Shown here one piece after another: positions 1-8,713 of a stretch of DNA of 64,000 nt. Position 1 is the first letter of the stretch; every line of letters starts with the position of its first letter. Source of the stretch: Pelagicoccus sp. SDUM812003 (GTDB lineage: Bacteria; Verrucomicrobiota; Verrucomicrobiia; Opitutales; Opitutaceae); the NCBI RefSeq assembly GCF_031127815.1, contig NZ_JARXHY010000011.1, positions 62,001-126,000 of the forward strand, written 5' to 3'. The translations under genes were made by a program, and so were the position numbers. The notes beneath the pieces were generated by a model. That model made no database searches, was not told where the DNA came from, and saw nothing but the letters and a program-made list of their open reading frames with translations.

Positions 1-1908
1 GTGACGGAGAGCAGAGAACGGCAAAATGCTCTGCAGGAGCGCGAGCAGGCTCTGAGCGCGTTGATGAATGGGCTGCCTGGTCTGGTCTTCCTTTGCGCCC
101 CGGATGGTTCTTTGGTCCGGTGGAATCGCGAGCTGGAGCGCGCTCTGGGATACGCAGCGGAGGAATTGCAGGGCGCCAAGGCGCTGGACCTGTCTGCTCC
201 GGAGGATCGGGAACGGATGCAGGAACGCATGCAACAGGTCTTCCGAGACGGGTTTGCGGAAGCAACCCTCCGCCTGCGAGCTAAGGACGGGACGCAGATC
301 ACGTTTTTCTTCCGAGCGACGCGCGTCTCGGTGGAGGGCCAGGCGCGCTTGCTTGGCGTGGCCATGGACGTCACCGAGCATCGTCGGGCCGAAGAACGCA
401 TTCGCTGGCAGGCAGCCTTGCTGGACCAGACCCAGGACGCGATTTTCGCTCTGTCGGGCGAGGGGGAGGTGTTTTATTGGAATCGATCGGCGGAGCGCCT
501 CTATGGCTGGAGCGAAGCGGAAGCGGTAGGGAAGCTGAGGGTCGAGGACCTGTTCGCCGAAGCAGGTCGAGCGAAGCAGCTGATGGGCCTAGTCAAGAGC
601 GACGGCTCCTGGTACGGCGAGGCGATCCAGCTGGATCGCAACAAGCGCAGCTTGACCGTGGCCACCAGCTGGACCTTGCTCTCTCAAGGTGTCGATCGAT
701 GCGAGGCGACGGATGTCCTTGTCGTGAATACGGACATATCCGAACGGAAGCGATTGGAAGAGCAGTATTTGCGAGTTCAGCGAATGGAGGCGATCGGCAC
801 GCTGGCCGGAGGGATCGCCCATGATTTGAATAACATCCTTTCTCCTATCCTGCTTTCGATCGACATGTTGAAAGCCCGCTCCACCGATGAGCGCGACCTG
901 CGCACGCTCTCTACCATCGAATCCGCTGGCAAGCGCGGCGCGGCAATCGTTAAGCAGGTGCTATCCTACGCCCGAGGCTTCGGCGGCGAGCAGGTCGCGC
1001 TGGTGCCGAAGCACATGGTCAACGAGCTCTTCAGCCTGCTCAAGGAAACCTTTCCACGCTCCATCGAATTCTCGCTTCAGCTCGGCGCCGACATAGGGTT
1101 GATAAAAGGGGATCCGACGCAGGTGCAGCAGGCCTTGATGAACCTTTGCGTCAATGCTCGCGATGCCATGCCCGAGGGTGGATCGCTGTCGATCTCACTA
1201 GAGAAAAGGACGCTTGATCGAGACTGTGAAATCGGGGGCTTGAGAGCGGGCGCGGGCGCGTACGTGGCCTTTATCGTTTCCGACACGGGACAAGGCATGA
1301 CGCCGGAGGTGCTGGAGCGGATCTTCGATCCGTTTTATTCGACCAAGGGCGAGGGCAAGGGGACCGGCTTAGGCTTGTCTACGGTTCAACAAATCATGAA
1401 GGCGCATAGCGGCTACGTGCAGGTCGAGTCGACCCCCAGCGGAGGGAGTTCCTTCATACTAGGGTTTCCAGCGTTGGAGGAGAAAGAAGCGCCGATCGTC
1501 CCCGGCGAGGATTCGGAACTCCCGCGGGGCAAGGGCGAGACGCTTCTAGTGGTCGATGACGAGGAATCGGTGCGCTTGATCGCGCAAGAGATGTTGGAGG
1601 ATTTCGGATACAAGGTCCTTTTGGCGGAAAACGGCGCCAAGGCCCTGACGCTCTTCCATCGAAATCGAGGGCGTATCGATGCTCTGGTGACAGACATGAT
1701 GATGCCTGTGATGGATGGCGCCGCTTTGATCCGCGGAGCCCGACTTGTCGAACCGAGGTTGCCCATCATCGTGACCACTGGCTTCACGGACCAAGCGAGC
1801 AAAGTGAAAGACGCCGAGGCCAAGGGAGCGCTTGTTTTGGCTAAGCCTTACACTGCGAAAACGATTTTGCGGGGGCTGCGGGATGTGTTGGATCGAGTTC
1901 CTAGCTAG
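1..1908 (+). CDS. Hybrid sensor histidine kinase, PAS-PAS-HisKA-HATPase-REC (5' end probably outside window)
   Basis: Two-component sensor that autophosphorylates a histidine and can pass the phosphate to its own receiver domain. Two PAS folds span about residues 15-130 and 135-250, followed by the H-box IAHDLNN with the phospho-accepting His at 274. The ATPase domain has an N-box near 381 (NLCVNARDAM), a G1 box DTGQGM near 428 and a G2 box GTGLGL near 454. A C-terminal receiver starts near 512, with Asp565 in VTDMMMP as acceptor and Lys in LAKPY. No transmembrane segment is seen, so the visible part is cytosolic. The frame is open to the first base of the window, so the GTG at base 1 need not be the true start and sensory domains may lie upstream. 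No cognate regulator gene is adjacent. The ligand is unknown. Confidence 0.9.
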   Translation: MTESRERQNALQEREQALSALMNGLPGLVFLCAPDGSLVRWNRELERALGYAAEELQGAKALDLSAPEDRERMQERMQQVFRDGFAEATLRLRAKDGTQITFFFRATRVSVEGQARLLGVAMDVTEHRRAEERIRWQAALLDQTQDAIFALSGEGEVFYWNRSAERLYGWSEAEAVGKLRVEDLFAEAGRAKQLMGLVKSDGSWYGEAIQLDRNKRSLTVATSWTLLSQGVDRCEATDVLVVNTDISERKRLEEQYLRVQRMEAIGTLAGGIAHDLNNILSPILLSIDMLKARSTDERDLRTLSTIESAGKRGAAIVKQVLSYARGFGGEQVALVPKHMVNELFSLLKETFPRSIEFSLQLGADIGLIKGDPTQVQQALMNLCVNARDAMPEGGSLSISLEKRTLDRDCEIGGLRAGAGAYVAFIVSDTGQGMTPEVLERIFDPFYSTKGEGKGTGLGLSTVQQIMKAHSGYVQVESTPSGGSSFILGFPALEEKEAPIVPGEDSELPRGKGETLLVVDDEESVRLIAQEMLEDFGYKVLLAENGAKALTLFHRNRGRIDALVTDMMMPVMDGAALIRGARLVEPRLPIIVTTGFTDQASKVKDAEAKGALVLAKPYTAKTILRGLRDVLDRVPS

Positions 1909-2063
1909 GACAGGGGAGGCGGTGCAGTTCTCAATCGTTGTCGTGCAAACTGCATTAGCAAGAGCGTGAGGGTTTTCATTTAGCGTCCTCTCCACGCTCA
2001 TGTCGGCCCATGCGGCCGGTTGGCATAGGAAATGTAACGTAGCGATCGAGCAGGGGTCGCCGC

Positions 2064-3986
2064 ATGCGGTCGGTCCTGAGCCAAATCGATACACGCAAGC
2101 ACCCCTTACGATTTATGAGGAGCAAAGGAGAAGAACCCTCGTCGAGCAGATGCGAGCAGGAGGAAAACCGGAAATACCCGCCGCTGGGCGACTATGGCGT
2201 GATCGGGGACTTGAAAACGGTCGCCTTGGTGGGACCTGGAGCCCGCATCGACATGCTTTGCTTCCCTGAGTTCGACTCGCCATCCGTTTTCGCCGCTCAC
2301 GTCGATGATGCAAAGGGAGGCCATTTCGATCTAACGCCGGAACTGGAGGACGCGAACGAGATCCAGCAGTATTTTCCGGATACGAACATTCTTCTGTCGC
2401 GATTCCTGTCTGAAGAGGGCATTGCCGAGGTGTCTGACTTCATGAACCTTCAGGTGGGCCGGTCTCGCCAGGCCTTGGTTCGCAGGGCGAAGGCGGTGAA
2501 TCGAAAAACCCGTTTCCGGCTCCGCTGCGCGCCCCGTTTCAACTACGCTCGTAGTGGCCACGAAACTACGAAGGTCGAGGGAGGCGTACTGCTGAAGTCC
2601 GACGACGACCTGAGCTTGAGGTTGCGATCGAACGTACCCTTGGAGATCGAAGGCTGCGACTGCGTGGCGGAGTTCACGCTCGAAGCTGGTGAATCGGCCC
2701 TCTTCATTCTCGAGGACGTCGCTCAGGACGATGACTTCGAGCCATTGGACTTCTCCTCCAAGGCCTTCAAGGCTACCTCCGACTATTGGCGAGCCTGGTG
2801 TTCTCAGTGCACCTACACCGGCCATTGGCGCGACGCGGTCCTGCGCTCGGCTCTGGCCTTGAAGCTCTTGGTTTCCGAAAAGCACGGCTCCATCGTGGCG
2901 GCCCCGACGTTTGGGTTCCCGAGCGAAGTCGGTGGCGAGCGGAACTGGGATTACCGATATGTTTGGCTGCGCGACGCATCCTTCACCGTCTACGCTTTCT
3001 TGCGGGTCGGGTTTACCGAGGAGGCTCACCGTTTCATGCAATGGCTGCAGCGACGAATCGAGGAGCTGGCGGACGGAAGAGATCTGCAGACCATCTATCG
3101 ATTGGATGGGTCCCGCGTCGAAGGCGAATTTCAATTGGAGCACTTGGAAGGCTACCGGAAGTCCAAGCCCATACGGGTGGGTTCGACCAATCACGATCAG
3201 CTGCAGCTGGATATCTACGGCGAGATCATGGACGCGGTCTACCTTTTCGAAAAGCATGGCAAATCCATCTCCAACGCCTTTTGGAAAAGCGTGGTGTCCA
3301 TGATCGATCATGTATCCGAAAATTGGAGAGAGCCTGACGCGAGCATTTGGGAGGTCAGAGGGGGAGAAAGGGAGTTTCTCTATTCGCGCGTGATGTGCTG
3401 GGTGGCGGTCGACCGTGCCATACGGCTCTCCAATCGCAGAAGCTTGCCGGCTCCGATCGAGCGATGGAGGGCCCTGCGCGACGAGATCTACAACAGCGTT
3501 TTCGAGGAGTTTTGGAACGAGGAGCTTGAGGCGTTCGTGCAGTTCAAGGGGGCCGAGGTGGTCGACGCCGCGGTCCTGATCATGCCACTGGTGCGCTTCA
3601 TCAGTCCGACCGATCCTCAGTGGCTGAAGACCTTGGAGGCCATAGAGAGGGAGCTGGCGGAGGACTCGCTGGTGTATCGCTATCGGGTGAACGAGGCGTT
3701 TCCCGAAAAGCTAGAGGGTAAGGATAGCACCTTCACGATTTGCTCCTTCTGGCTGATCGAATGCGTCGCTCGAGCGGGGGATTTGCAGAAGGCGAGGTAC
3801 CTGTTCGAGAAGATGCAAACCTATGGGAATTCTCTGGGATTGTATGCCGAGCAGATCAATGTCCGTGGCGAGTTGCTGGGAAACATCCCCCAGGCCTTCT
3901 CTCATCTCGCCTTGATCAGCGCTGCATACGACTTGGATCGCCGTCTTAAGAAGGAGGCTCCGGAAGTGACGGGAGCCTCGGACTAG
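2064..3986 (+). CDS. Glycoside hydrolase family 15 protein (glucoamylase/trehalase-like)
   Basis: Predicted inverting exo-hydrolase of alpha-glucosides; GH15 members act on starch ends, isomaltose or trehalose. The N-terminal beta-sandwich begins near residue 33 (DYGVIGDLKTVALV), as in bacterial GH15 proteins, and the (alpha/alpha)6 barrel follows. The motif GERNWDYRYVWLRD lies near residue 291. Glu430 in WEVRGG matches the general acid, and Glu596 in LYAEQIN, before GNIPQAFSH, the general base. There is no signal peptide, so it is probably cytosolic and works on stored glucan or trehalose. The 640-residue length is normal. The first 30 residues are not typical of the family, so ATG at 2115 or a later codon may be the start; neither has a strong ribosome binding site. 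It stands alone, 155 bases after the kinase. Confidence 0.88.
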   Translation: MRSVLSQIDTRKHPLRFMRSKGEEPSSSRCEQEENRKYPPLGDYGVIGDLKTVALVGPGARIDMLCFPEFDSPSVFAAHVDDAKGGHFDLTPELEDANEIQQYFPDTNILLSRFLSEEGIAEVSDFMNLQVGRSRQALVRRAKAVNRKTRFRLRCAPRFNYARSGHETTKVEGGVLLKSDDDLSLRLRSNVPLEIEGCDCVAEFTLEAGESALFILEDVAQDDDFEPLDFSSKAFKATSDYWRAWCSQCTYTGHWRDAVLRSALALKLLVSEKHGSIVAAPTFGFPSEVGGERNWDYRYVWLRDASFTVYAFLRVGFTEEAHRFMQWLQRRIEELADGRDLQTIYRLDGSRVEGEFQLEHLEGYRKSKPIRVGSTNHDQLQLDIYGEIMDAVYLFEKHGKSISNAFWKSVVSMIDHVSENWREPDASIWEVRGGEREFLYSRVMCWVAVDRAIRLSNRRSLPAPIERWRALRDEIYNSVFEEFWNEELEAFVQFKGAEVVDAAVLIMPLVRFISPTDPQWLKTLEAIERELAEDSLVYRYRVNEAFPEKLEGKDSTFTICSFWLIECVARAGDLQKARYLFEKMQTYGNSLGLYAEQINVRGELLGNIPQAFSHLALISAAYDLDRRLKKEAPEVTGASD

Positions 3987-4211
3987 GGCAGGCTCTGTTC
4001 CGATCGCGCGCGGCCGTGGGGCCAGCCGTGTTTTGAAAATTGCAGCGGAAGGGCCTGGTTTCGCTGCAATGCGCAGACCGCGCGTACAGGTTCGCCGCCG
4101 CCTGACGCCGTCTGGCGGTGATTCGTCGCCTCGAACTTCGTTGGCGCGGGATTCGCAGATCGGGAGAGGAACGATTGAAGTAGAACTGCGAAGAAACGAA
4201 GGGAAAAATCG

Positions 4212-6053
4212 ATGAGCACGATAGTTAAGGAATCAAATGTAAGGGATCTGGAAATACTAGCCAACCGGCTGCGGCGCGATTCGCTACGCTCCACCAACGA
4301 GGCGGGTTCGGGGCATCCGACATCCTGTTTTTCCTGCGCCGAGATCATGTCGACCCTCTTTTTCGACGAGATGGAGGTGAATGCGGACAATGCGAAAAGC
4401 CTCGCCAACGATCATTTCATTTTGTCCAAGGGACACGCGGCGCCGATCTACTGGGCTGTGCTGAAGGAAGCCGGCGTCTCCACGGATGAGGAGCTCTTGG
4501 AGCTGCGCGAGTTCGACAGCCAACAGGAAGGGCACCCCACGCCGCGAAGCGAGTGGGTAGACGTCGCGACCGGTTCGCTCGGACAGGGGCTCTCGGCTGG
4601 CGTCGGCATGGCTCTTCTAGACAAGCGCGAAGGACGAAGCAACCGAACTTACGTCCTCTGCGGCGACGGAGAGGTCGCTGAAGGCTCGATCTGGGAGGCT
4701 GCGTCTCTGGCCTCCGCGATGGGCTTGAGCAACTTGGCGACGATCGTCGATGTAAACGGATACGGGCAAACCGGCGAAACGCTGTACCATCACGATCTCG
4801 AGGTGTACCGTTCCCGTTTCGAGGCCTTCGGCTGGAACGCGATCATTGTGGACGGACACGACGTGGAAGCCCTGTTGGATGCGTATCAGCAGTTTGATTA
4901 CGAGCAGGAGCGGCCCACCGCGATCATCGCGAAAACGGTCAAGGGAAAAGGAGTCGAATCGCTGGAGGGCAGCGAGGGAGCTCATGGCAAAGCGGCTCCA
5001 AATTTCGAAGAGGCTTTGAACGCGATCCCGGATGAGGAGACGGAAGGAAAGGTCCGATTCAAGCCTTCCGATCGAGCGGTCACGCGAAGAGAGCCAAACG
5101 CGGAATCGAGCCTCGAGTATCCAAGTGACAAGTACGAGGGAGAGGAGTCAGTGTCTCTGCGCAAGGCGTTTGGAAGCGCCTTGGAAAGCCTCGGAGAATT
5201 GCGCGATGACGTCTGGGCTTTCGACGGGGATGTGATGAACTCGACCTATTCGCAGAACTTCCAGAAGCGCTTTCCGGAGCGTTTTGTGGAGAGCTATATC
5301 GCTGAGCAGAACATGGTCGGAATGGCGACAGGATTCAGCGCTCTCGGCACGGTGCCGTTTCTTTCGACCTTCGCCGCGTTCCTGAGCCGTGCCCATGACC
5401 AGATCCGAATGGCGGCGGTATCTCGCTCGAATCTGAAGTTCGCAGGCACCCATGTCGGCGTCGCGACTGGAGAGGACGGCCCTTCGCAGATGGGCTTGGA
5501 GGACATCGCCATGTTTCGCTGCCTCCCGGGAAGCCTGGTGCTGCAGCCTTCGGACGCGCGCAGCGTATACGGATGCATGAACCTCATGATGGAGCATCGC
5601 GGCATCAGCTACCTTCGCGTCGCCAGACCGAGCGTGGAGAATCTGAGATCGAAAGGGAACTGGGAATATCGTATTGGCGGAAGCCATACGCTGCTTTCCT
5701 CGGAAGAGGACGAAGTGGCGATCGTGGCCTCTGGCGTAACGGTTCACTACGCCTTGGACGCGGCCGAGCAACTGGCCAAGAAAGGCGTCAACGCTCGAGT
5801 GATCGATTGCTACAGTCTGAAACCGATCGATGGCGATACCTTGCGCAAAACCGCTGAGGAGATTGGGAAGATCCTGATCGTTGAGGACCACTACAAGGAA
5901 GGCGGCCTCGGCGAAGCGGTTTGCCACGAGCTGCGAAACCTAACCTGCTCGACGACGCATCTTTACGTCGACGACGTTCCAAGGTCGGGTTCCCAGAGTC
6001 GCTTGAGCGAAGCCTTCGGCATAGACGCAAAGGCGATCGTTCGAGCCGCGTAA
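4212..6053 (+). CDS. tkt: Transketolase, animal-like single-chain type
   Basis: Thiamine diphosphate enzyme moving two-carbon units between ketoses and aldoses in the pentose phosphate pathway. The N-terminal TPP domain has AGSGHPTSC, SKGHAAP, ATGSLGQGL and GDGEVAEGSIWEA. The central domain has IAEQNMVGMATG with the catalytic Glu at 365 and GEDGPSQMGLEDIAMFR. The C-terminal domain carries VEDHYKEGGLGEAV. At 613 residues it is shorter than the roughly 660-residue E. coli-type enzyme, and its motifs and length follow the animal TKT pattern (human catalytic Glu366, 623 residues, from memory). ATG at 4212 follows the purine-rich stretch GAAGGGAAAAATCG. It is a single-gene unit with no other pentose phosphate genes nearby. 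Confidence 0.95.
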   Translation: MSTIVKESNVRDLEILANRLRRDSLRSTNEAGSGHPTSCFSCAEIMSTLFFDEMEVNADNAKSLANDHFILSKGHAAPIYWAVLKEAGVSTDEELLELREFDSQQEGHPTPRSEWVDVATGSLGQGLSAGVGMALLDKREGRSNRTYVLCGDGEVAEGSIWEAASLASAMGLSNLATIVDVNGYGQTGETLYHHDLEVYRSRFEAFGWNAIIVDGHDVEALLDAYQQFDYEQERPTAIIAKTVKGKGVESLEGSEGAHGKAAPNFEEALNAIPDEETEGKVRFKPSDRAVTRREPNAESSLEYPSDKYEGEESVSLRKAFGSALESLGELRDDVWAFDGDVMNSTYSQNFQKRFPERFVESYIAEQNMVGMATGFSALGTVPFLSTFAAFLSRAHDQIRMAAVSRSNLKFAGTHVGVATGEDGPSQMGLEDIAMFRCLPGSLVLQPSDARSVYGCMNLMMEHRGISYLRVARPSVENLRSKGNWEYRIGGSHTLLSSEEDEVAIVASGVTVHYALDAAEQLAKKGVNARVIDCYSLKPIDGDTLRKTAEEIGKILIVEDHYKEGGLGEAVCHELRNLTCSTTHLYVDDVPRSGSQSRLSEAFGIDAKAIVRAA

Positions 6054-6250
6054 TCGCTTTTTTGGTGGCGAAATCAGCCTTTGGAGCTCCCCTCGCTTTC
6101 TGTCCCGCTGACTTCGCTCCTGGCTAAACCAAGAGAGCGGAGAAACGCGTCCGAGAGCGTACGCTTGCGCCGGCGATGAAGATGGATCCAACGATTGGAT
6201 ACCGGGATTTGTCGCTGGCGTTTCGAAGCGTGAAAGACCGGCGACAGGTC

Positions 6251-7027
6251 TTAGCGTGGAGTTGGAGCGACGAGCGCGGCGCTTTCGGATGGGGCGTATT
6301 CAAGTTTCACCGAGCGGGAGCTTACGCTGGTCAACAGCCCGCTGGATCGATCGAAGGCGAGGGCGATGGTGTAGCGTTTTTTCGCCTCCTCCTCATCGTC
6401 CACGTCCTTGCTGTAGCGAAAGCGAAGAACGTTTTGTCCATCGACATCCTCGCTGGTGAAGGGAACGCCGAGGGCCGCTCGCACCCTTTCGGGGGTGATG
6501 AGCGCGATCTCGCTGCCCGCATCGTCATAGGTGGCCGAGACGGCTCGTTTGAGTTTGAGAACTTTCGAATCGCCCAGGGCTTTGAGCGAGGAGATGATGA
6601 AACCGGGCGGGAAGCCTTCCAGGTAGCGTGATGGCAGGGTAACTGTCGAGAGCAGTTCGTCTTCAAACAGAAGCTTGAAGCGGAGGTCGTAGTTTCCGCT
6701 TTCGCTCTGTTTGCTCTTGTAGCGCTTGCGCATTTGCACGACCCATTCGGTCCGCGGTCCTTCTGTAGAACGCTCGCTCGGCAGGATGCCGATGGTCCGT
6801 AGATCGTCCTCGCGCAGGGTGGGTTTTCTGAAGCTTAGCTGGAGCCCGGAAGCGGTTTCCTCCACTTTGATCGATCGGTCGAAGTCTGAGAGCTGGGACT
6901 TCACGTCAAGCAATCGCAGGTAGACGCAGCCCTGCAGCAGCAGGACGGCACCGAGCACGATAAACGTTCGGTAGTAGGATCGCAGGGCGTGCGGCGGGGA
7001 TTTGGCGTTGGTTGGATCGGTAGGCAT
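6251..7027 (-). CDS. Putative lipoprotein of unknown function
   Basis: A 258-residue protein with a hydrophobic N-terminal segment (about residues 21-33) ending in the lipobox LLQGC, with Cys34 as the predicted lipid-modified residue. It is therefore likely a periplasmic lipoprotein anchored in the inner or outer membrane. The mature part is a mixed charged and beta-type sequence with no motif I recognise. It includes a repeated pattern of hydrophobic strands with basic patches (VQMRKRYKSKQSE) and ends in a short Ala/Pro tail. It converges with the transketolase gene and has an unassigned 330-base spacer upstream. Lipidation rests only on the lipobox; the function is not recognised. Confidence 0.75.
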   Translation of the reverse strand: MPTDPTNAKSPPHALRSYYRTFIVLGAVLLLQGCVYLRLLDVKSQLSDFDRSIKVEETASGLQLSFRKPTLREDDLRTIGILPSERSTEGPRTEWVVQMRKRYKSKQSESGNYDLRFKLLFEDELLSTVTLPSRYLEGFPPGFIISSLKALGDSKVLKLKRAVSATYDDAGSEIALITPERVRAALGVPFTSEDVDGQNVLRFRYSKDVDDEEEAKKRYTIALAFDRSSGLLTSVSSRSVKLEYAPSESAALVAPTPR

Positions 7028-7357
7028 AGCGATTCTGAGTCAATATGCATGGACTCGGGAAACGTGTCATTCGTTTCGCCCCAGGGCCGATTTCACTGAT
7101 ATTTTCCAAGCGTTCGCTTTTGGCGTCGCGGAAGCGATCTGAACCGGGGCGTGATCGCTGCTTCCTGCAGCGTGCGCGAGAGGTGGGGCTGCAATGCGCA
7201 ACAAGTCGATGCTGGCGCTTGGGCGCCCAGGCAACTTCTAGCGAAAAGAGGCGAGGGTTCGTTTGGGAAGGCGCGTGCTTGCCCTAGCAAAGACCGATTC
7301 GCGAGCTGTCTTGGCGCTATGGATGCAGAGGGAAAGGGAGAAACGAAAGGAAATGTC
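7028..7357. other. Intergenic region between divergent lipoprotein and small basic-protein genes
   Basis: This 330-base divergent spacer should hold the promoters of both flanking genes. I see no clear -35/-10 pair, no repeat and no convincing RNA fold. Open frames that run into it from the right (for example from 7151) lack ribosome binding sites and are low-complexity read-through of the neighbouring small gene. Confidence 0.5.
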
Positions 7358-7603
7358 ATGAGCACAAGCAAGACAGGCGAAAGCATTCGCGACAAGGAAC
7401 GGCGCGACTCGTCGAGACGAGAAGGCCCGTCCGCCGGGAAAACGAACGCTCCCATGAAAAAGGCGAGCGGCTCCAAGGGGGTCTCCGGAAGCTCCTACGA
7501 ACGTCCGGTAGATGTGATGCCCGCCGAACAAAGCGAGTCGCCTCACGCTCCCGTCAAGACTGGAAAAGCGGGCGAGCGCGGTGATTTTCCCAGAAAAGAC
7601 TAA
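7358..7603 (+). CDS. Small hydrophilic low-complexity protein, unknown function
   Basis: An 81-residue protein made almost wholly of Ser, Lys, Gly, Glu, Arg, Asp and Pro, with no hydrophobic core, so probably intrinsically disordered. The start at 7358 is chosen because AAAGG lies at 7346-7350, seven bases before the ATG. A longer in-frame reading from 7151 has no such site. It ends 26 bases before the superoxide dismutase gene on the same strand, so the two may be co-transcribed. Its composition recalls small stress or desiccation-type proteins, but no specific family is recognised. Confidence 0.6.
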   Translation: MSTSKTGESIRDKERRDSSRREGPSAGKTNAPMKKASGSKGVSGSSYERPVDVMPAEQSESPHAPVKTGKAGERGDFPRKD

Positions 7604-7629
7604 CCCTAAACAAACATAGAAAAGAGAAA

Positions 7630-8232
7630 ATGACTTTTAAGAACTGTATGGAGAAAATTGGATACGCGGCGACGCCACGAATCGGTCTCGCCGGATTGCT
7701 AGGTGCTTTATGCCTCGGCATGGTGGCCTGCTCGCCCTCGACGAATGACAACGCGGATGCAGGCGATTCGTCGTCAACCGAGCAAGGCCGTATCGCAATC
7801 GCTGAGTTGAGCCCGGCATCGGGAAGCGATGTGAGCGGTACCGTGACTTTCGTGGAAGAAAGCGACGGCATTCGCGTCATCGCTGACGTGCAGGGCATTT
7901 CGCCAGGGCCGCACGGTTTTCATATTCACGAAAACGGTGATTGTTCGGCCGCGGACGCAACTTCGGCTGGCGGACATTTCAATCCCACTGGGGCCCCGCA
8001 CTCCGGGCCGGACGCCGCCAAGAGGCATGTGGGAGACTTGGGGAACCTGGACGTCGCCCAAAATGAAACGGCGAGCTACGAGCGGGTGGATACGCACCTC
8101 AGCTTCGACGGAGCGACCTCGATCATCGGAAAGGCGGTGATCATTCACGCCGCACGCGACGATCTGGAAACACAGCCCACCGGAGCCGCCGGGGAGCGCA
8201 TCGCTTGTGGCGTGATTCGATACGACTCCTAG
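7630..8232 (+). CDS. sodC: Cu/Zn superoxide dismutase, probable lipoprotein
   Basis: Periplasmic enzyme converting superoxide to oxygen and hydrogen peroxide. The signal segment ends at a lipobox-like GMVAC with Cys34, followed by a Ser/Asp/Asn-rich linker, which suggests membrane tethering. The copper ligands are His98 and His100 in HGFHIHENGDC, His116 in GGHFNP (bridging) and His173 in IIHAARDD. The zinc ligands are His116, His124, His133 and Asp136. Cys105 and Cys193 fit the conserved disulfide, and the usual arginine near the active site is in GERIACG. All metal residues are present, so it should be active. Length (200 residues) is normal for the family. Strong hairpins follow the gene. 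Confidence 0.95.
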   Translation: MTFKNCMEKIGYAATPRIGLAGLLGALCLGMVACSPSTNDNADAGDSSSTEQGRIAIAELSPASGSDVSGTVTFVEESDGIRVIADVQGISPGPHGFHIHENGDCSAADATSAGGHFNPTGAPHSGPDAAKRHVGDLGNLDVAQNETASYERVDTHLSFDGATSIIGKAVIIHAARDDLETQPTGAAGERIACGVIRYDS

Positions 8233-8269
8233 GTCGGCGATACGCGTCTTATGCAAATTTGGAGGAATG

Positions 8270-8310
8270 GATTGGGCCGCGGCCTTTTTGACCGGCCGCG
8301 TGATCCAATC
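8270..8310 (+). terminator. Imperfect hairpin downstream of sodC
   Basis: GATTGG at 8270-8275 pairs with CCAATC at 8305-8310, and GC-rich arms around a TTTTT loop pair imperfectly inside. It lies 37 bases after the sodC stop. There is no T-tract after the stem, so it may stabilise the 3' end rather than terminate transcription. Confidence 0.35.
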
Positions 8311-8331
8311 GCAAGGGAATGACAGGGAACT

Positions 8332-8370
8332 GAGCGGGCAGCCTTCGGAAGATGGTTGCCCGCTCTCATT
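8332..8370 (+). terminator. Strong hairpin, probable terminator of sodC
   Basis: GAGCGGGCAGCC (8332-8343) pairs with GGTTGCCCGCTC (8354-8365) over 12 positions with one G-U type mismatch and a 10-base loop. It is followed by TCATTTTC. It lies about 100 bases after sodC, with no gene until 8714. Confidence 0.65.
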
Positions 8371-8713
8371 TTCGGCTTGGTTCAACAAGGAAGGCTTGAA
8401 CAGGCAAAATGCCTACCGAACCATGCAGAATGAAATGACTCCGTAGCGGAGGCCGAGCTCTTGGGCTGGGACACGCCTTGGGAATTGAAACGGTCGGGGT
8501 AGGGGCTCCCGCTGGGCGGAGAGACGTCGCCGGTGAGAGCAGCGACCATCGAGCAGCTGTTTTCAGCCGTTTGGCATGCTTTCTGAAGTGATAGGGAAAA
8601 GAACTAAAGGGACCTACCTCGCCTCAGGCGGGTTCGGGACTCACGAACGTAAAAACAAGATACTCCAGAAAGGATGGGTTGATCGGCTGCCCCACAGCAC
8701 AGCCCGAACACAT

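Larger units (their letters stand above)
8233..8713. other. Intergenic region after sodC
   Basis: This 481-base gap contains the two hairpins described separately. The remainder up to 8713 is open in the frame of the next gene from 8576, but that extension has no ribosome binding site and no similarity to the family fold, so I treat it as leader. No promoter was convincing. Confidence 0.5.
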
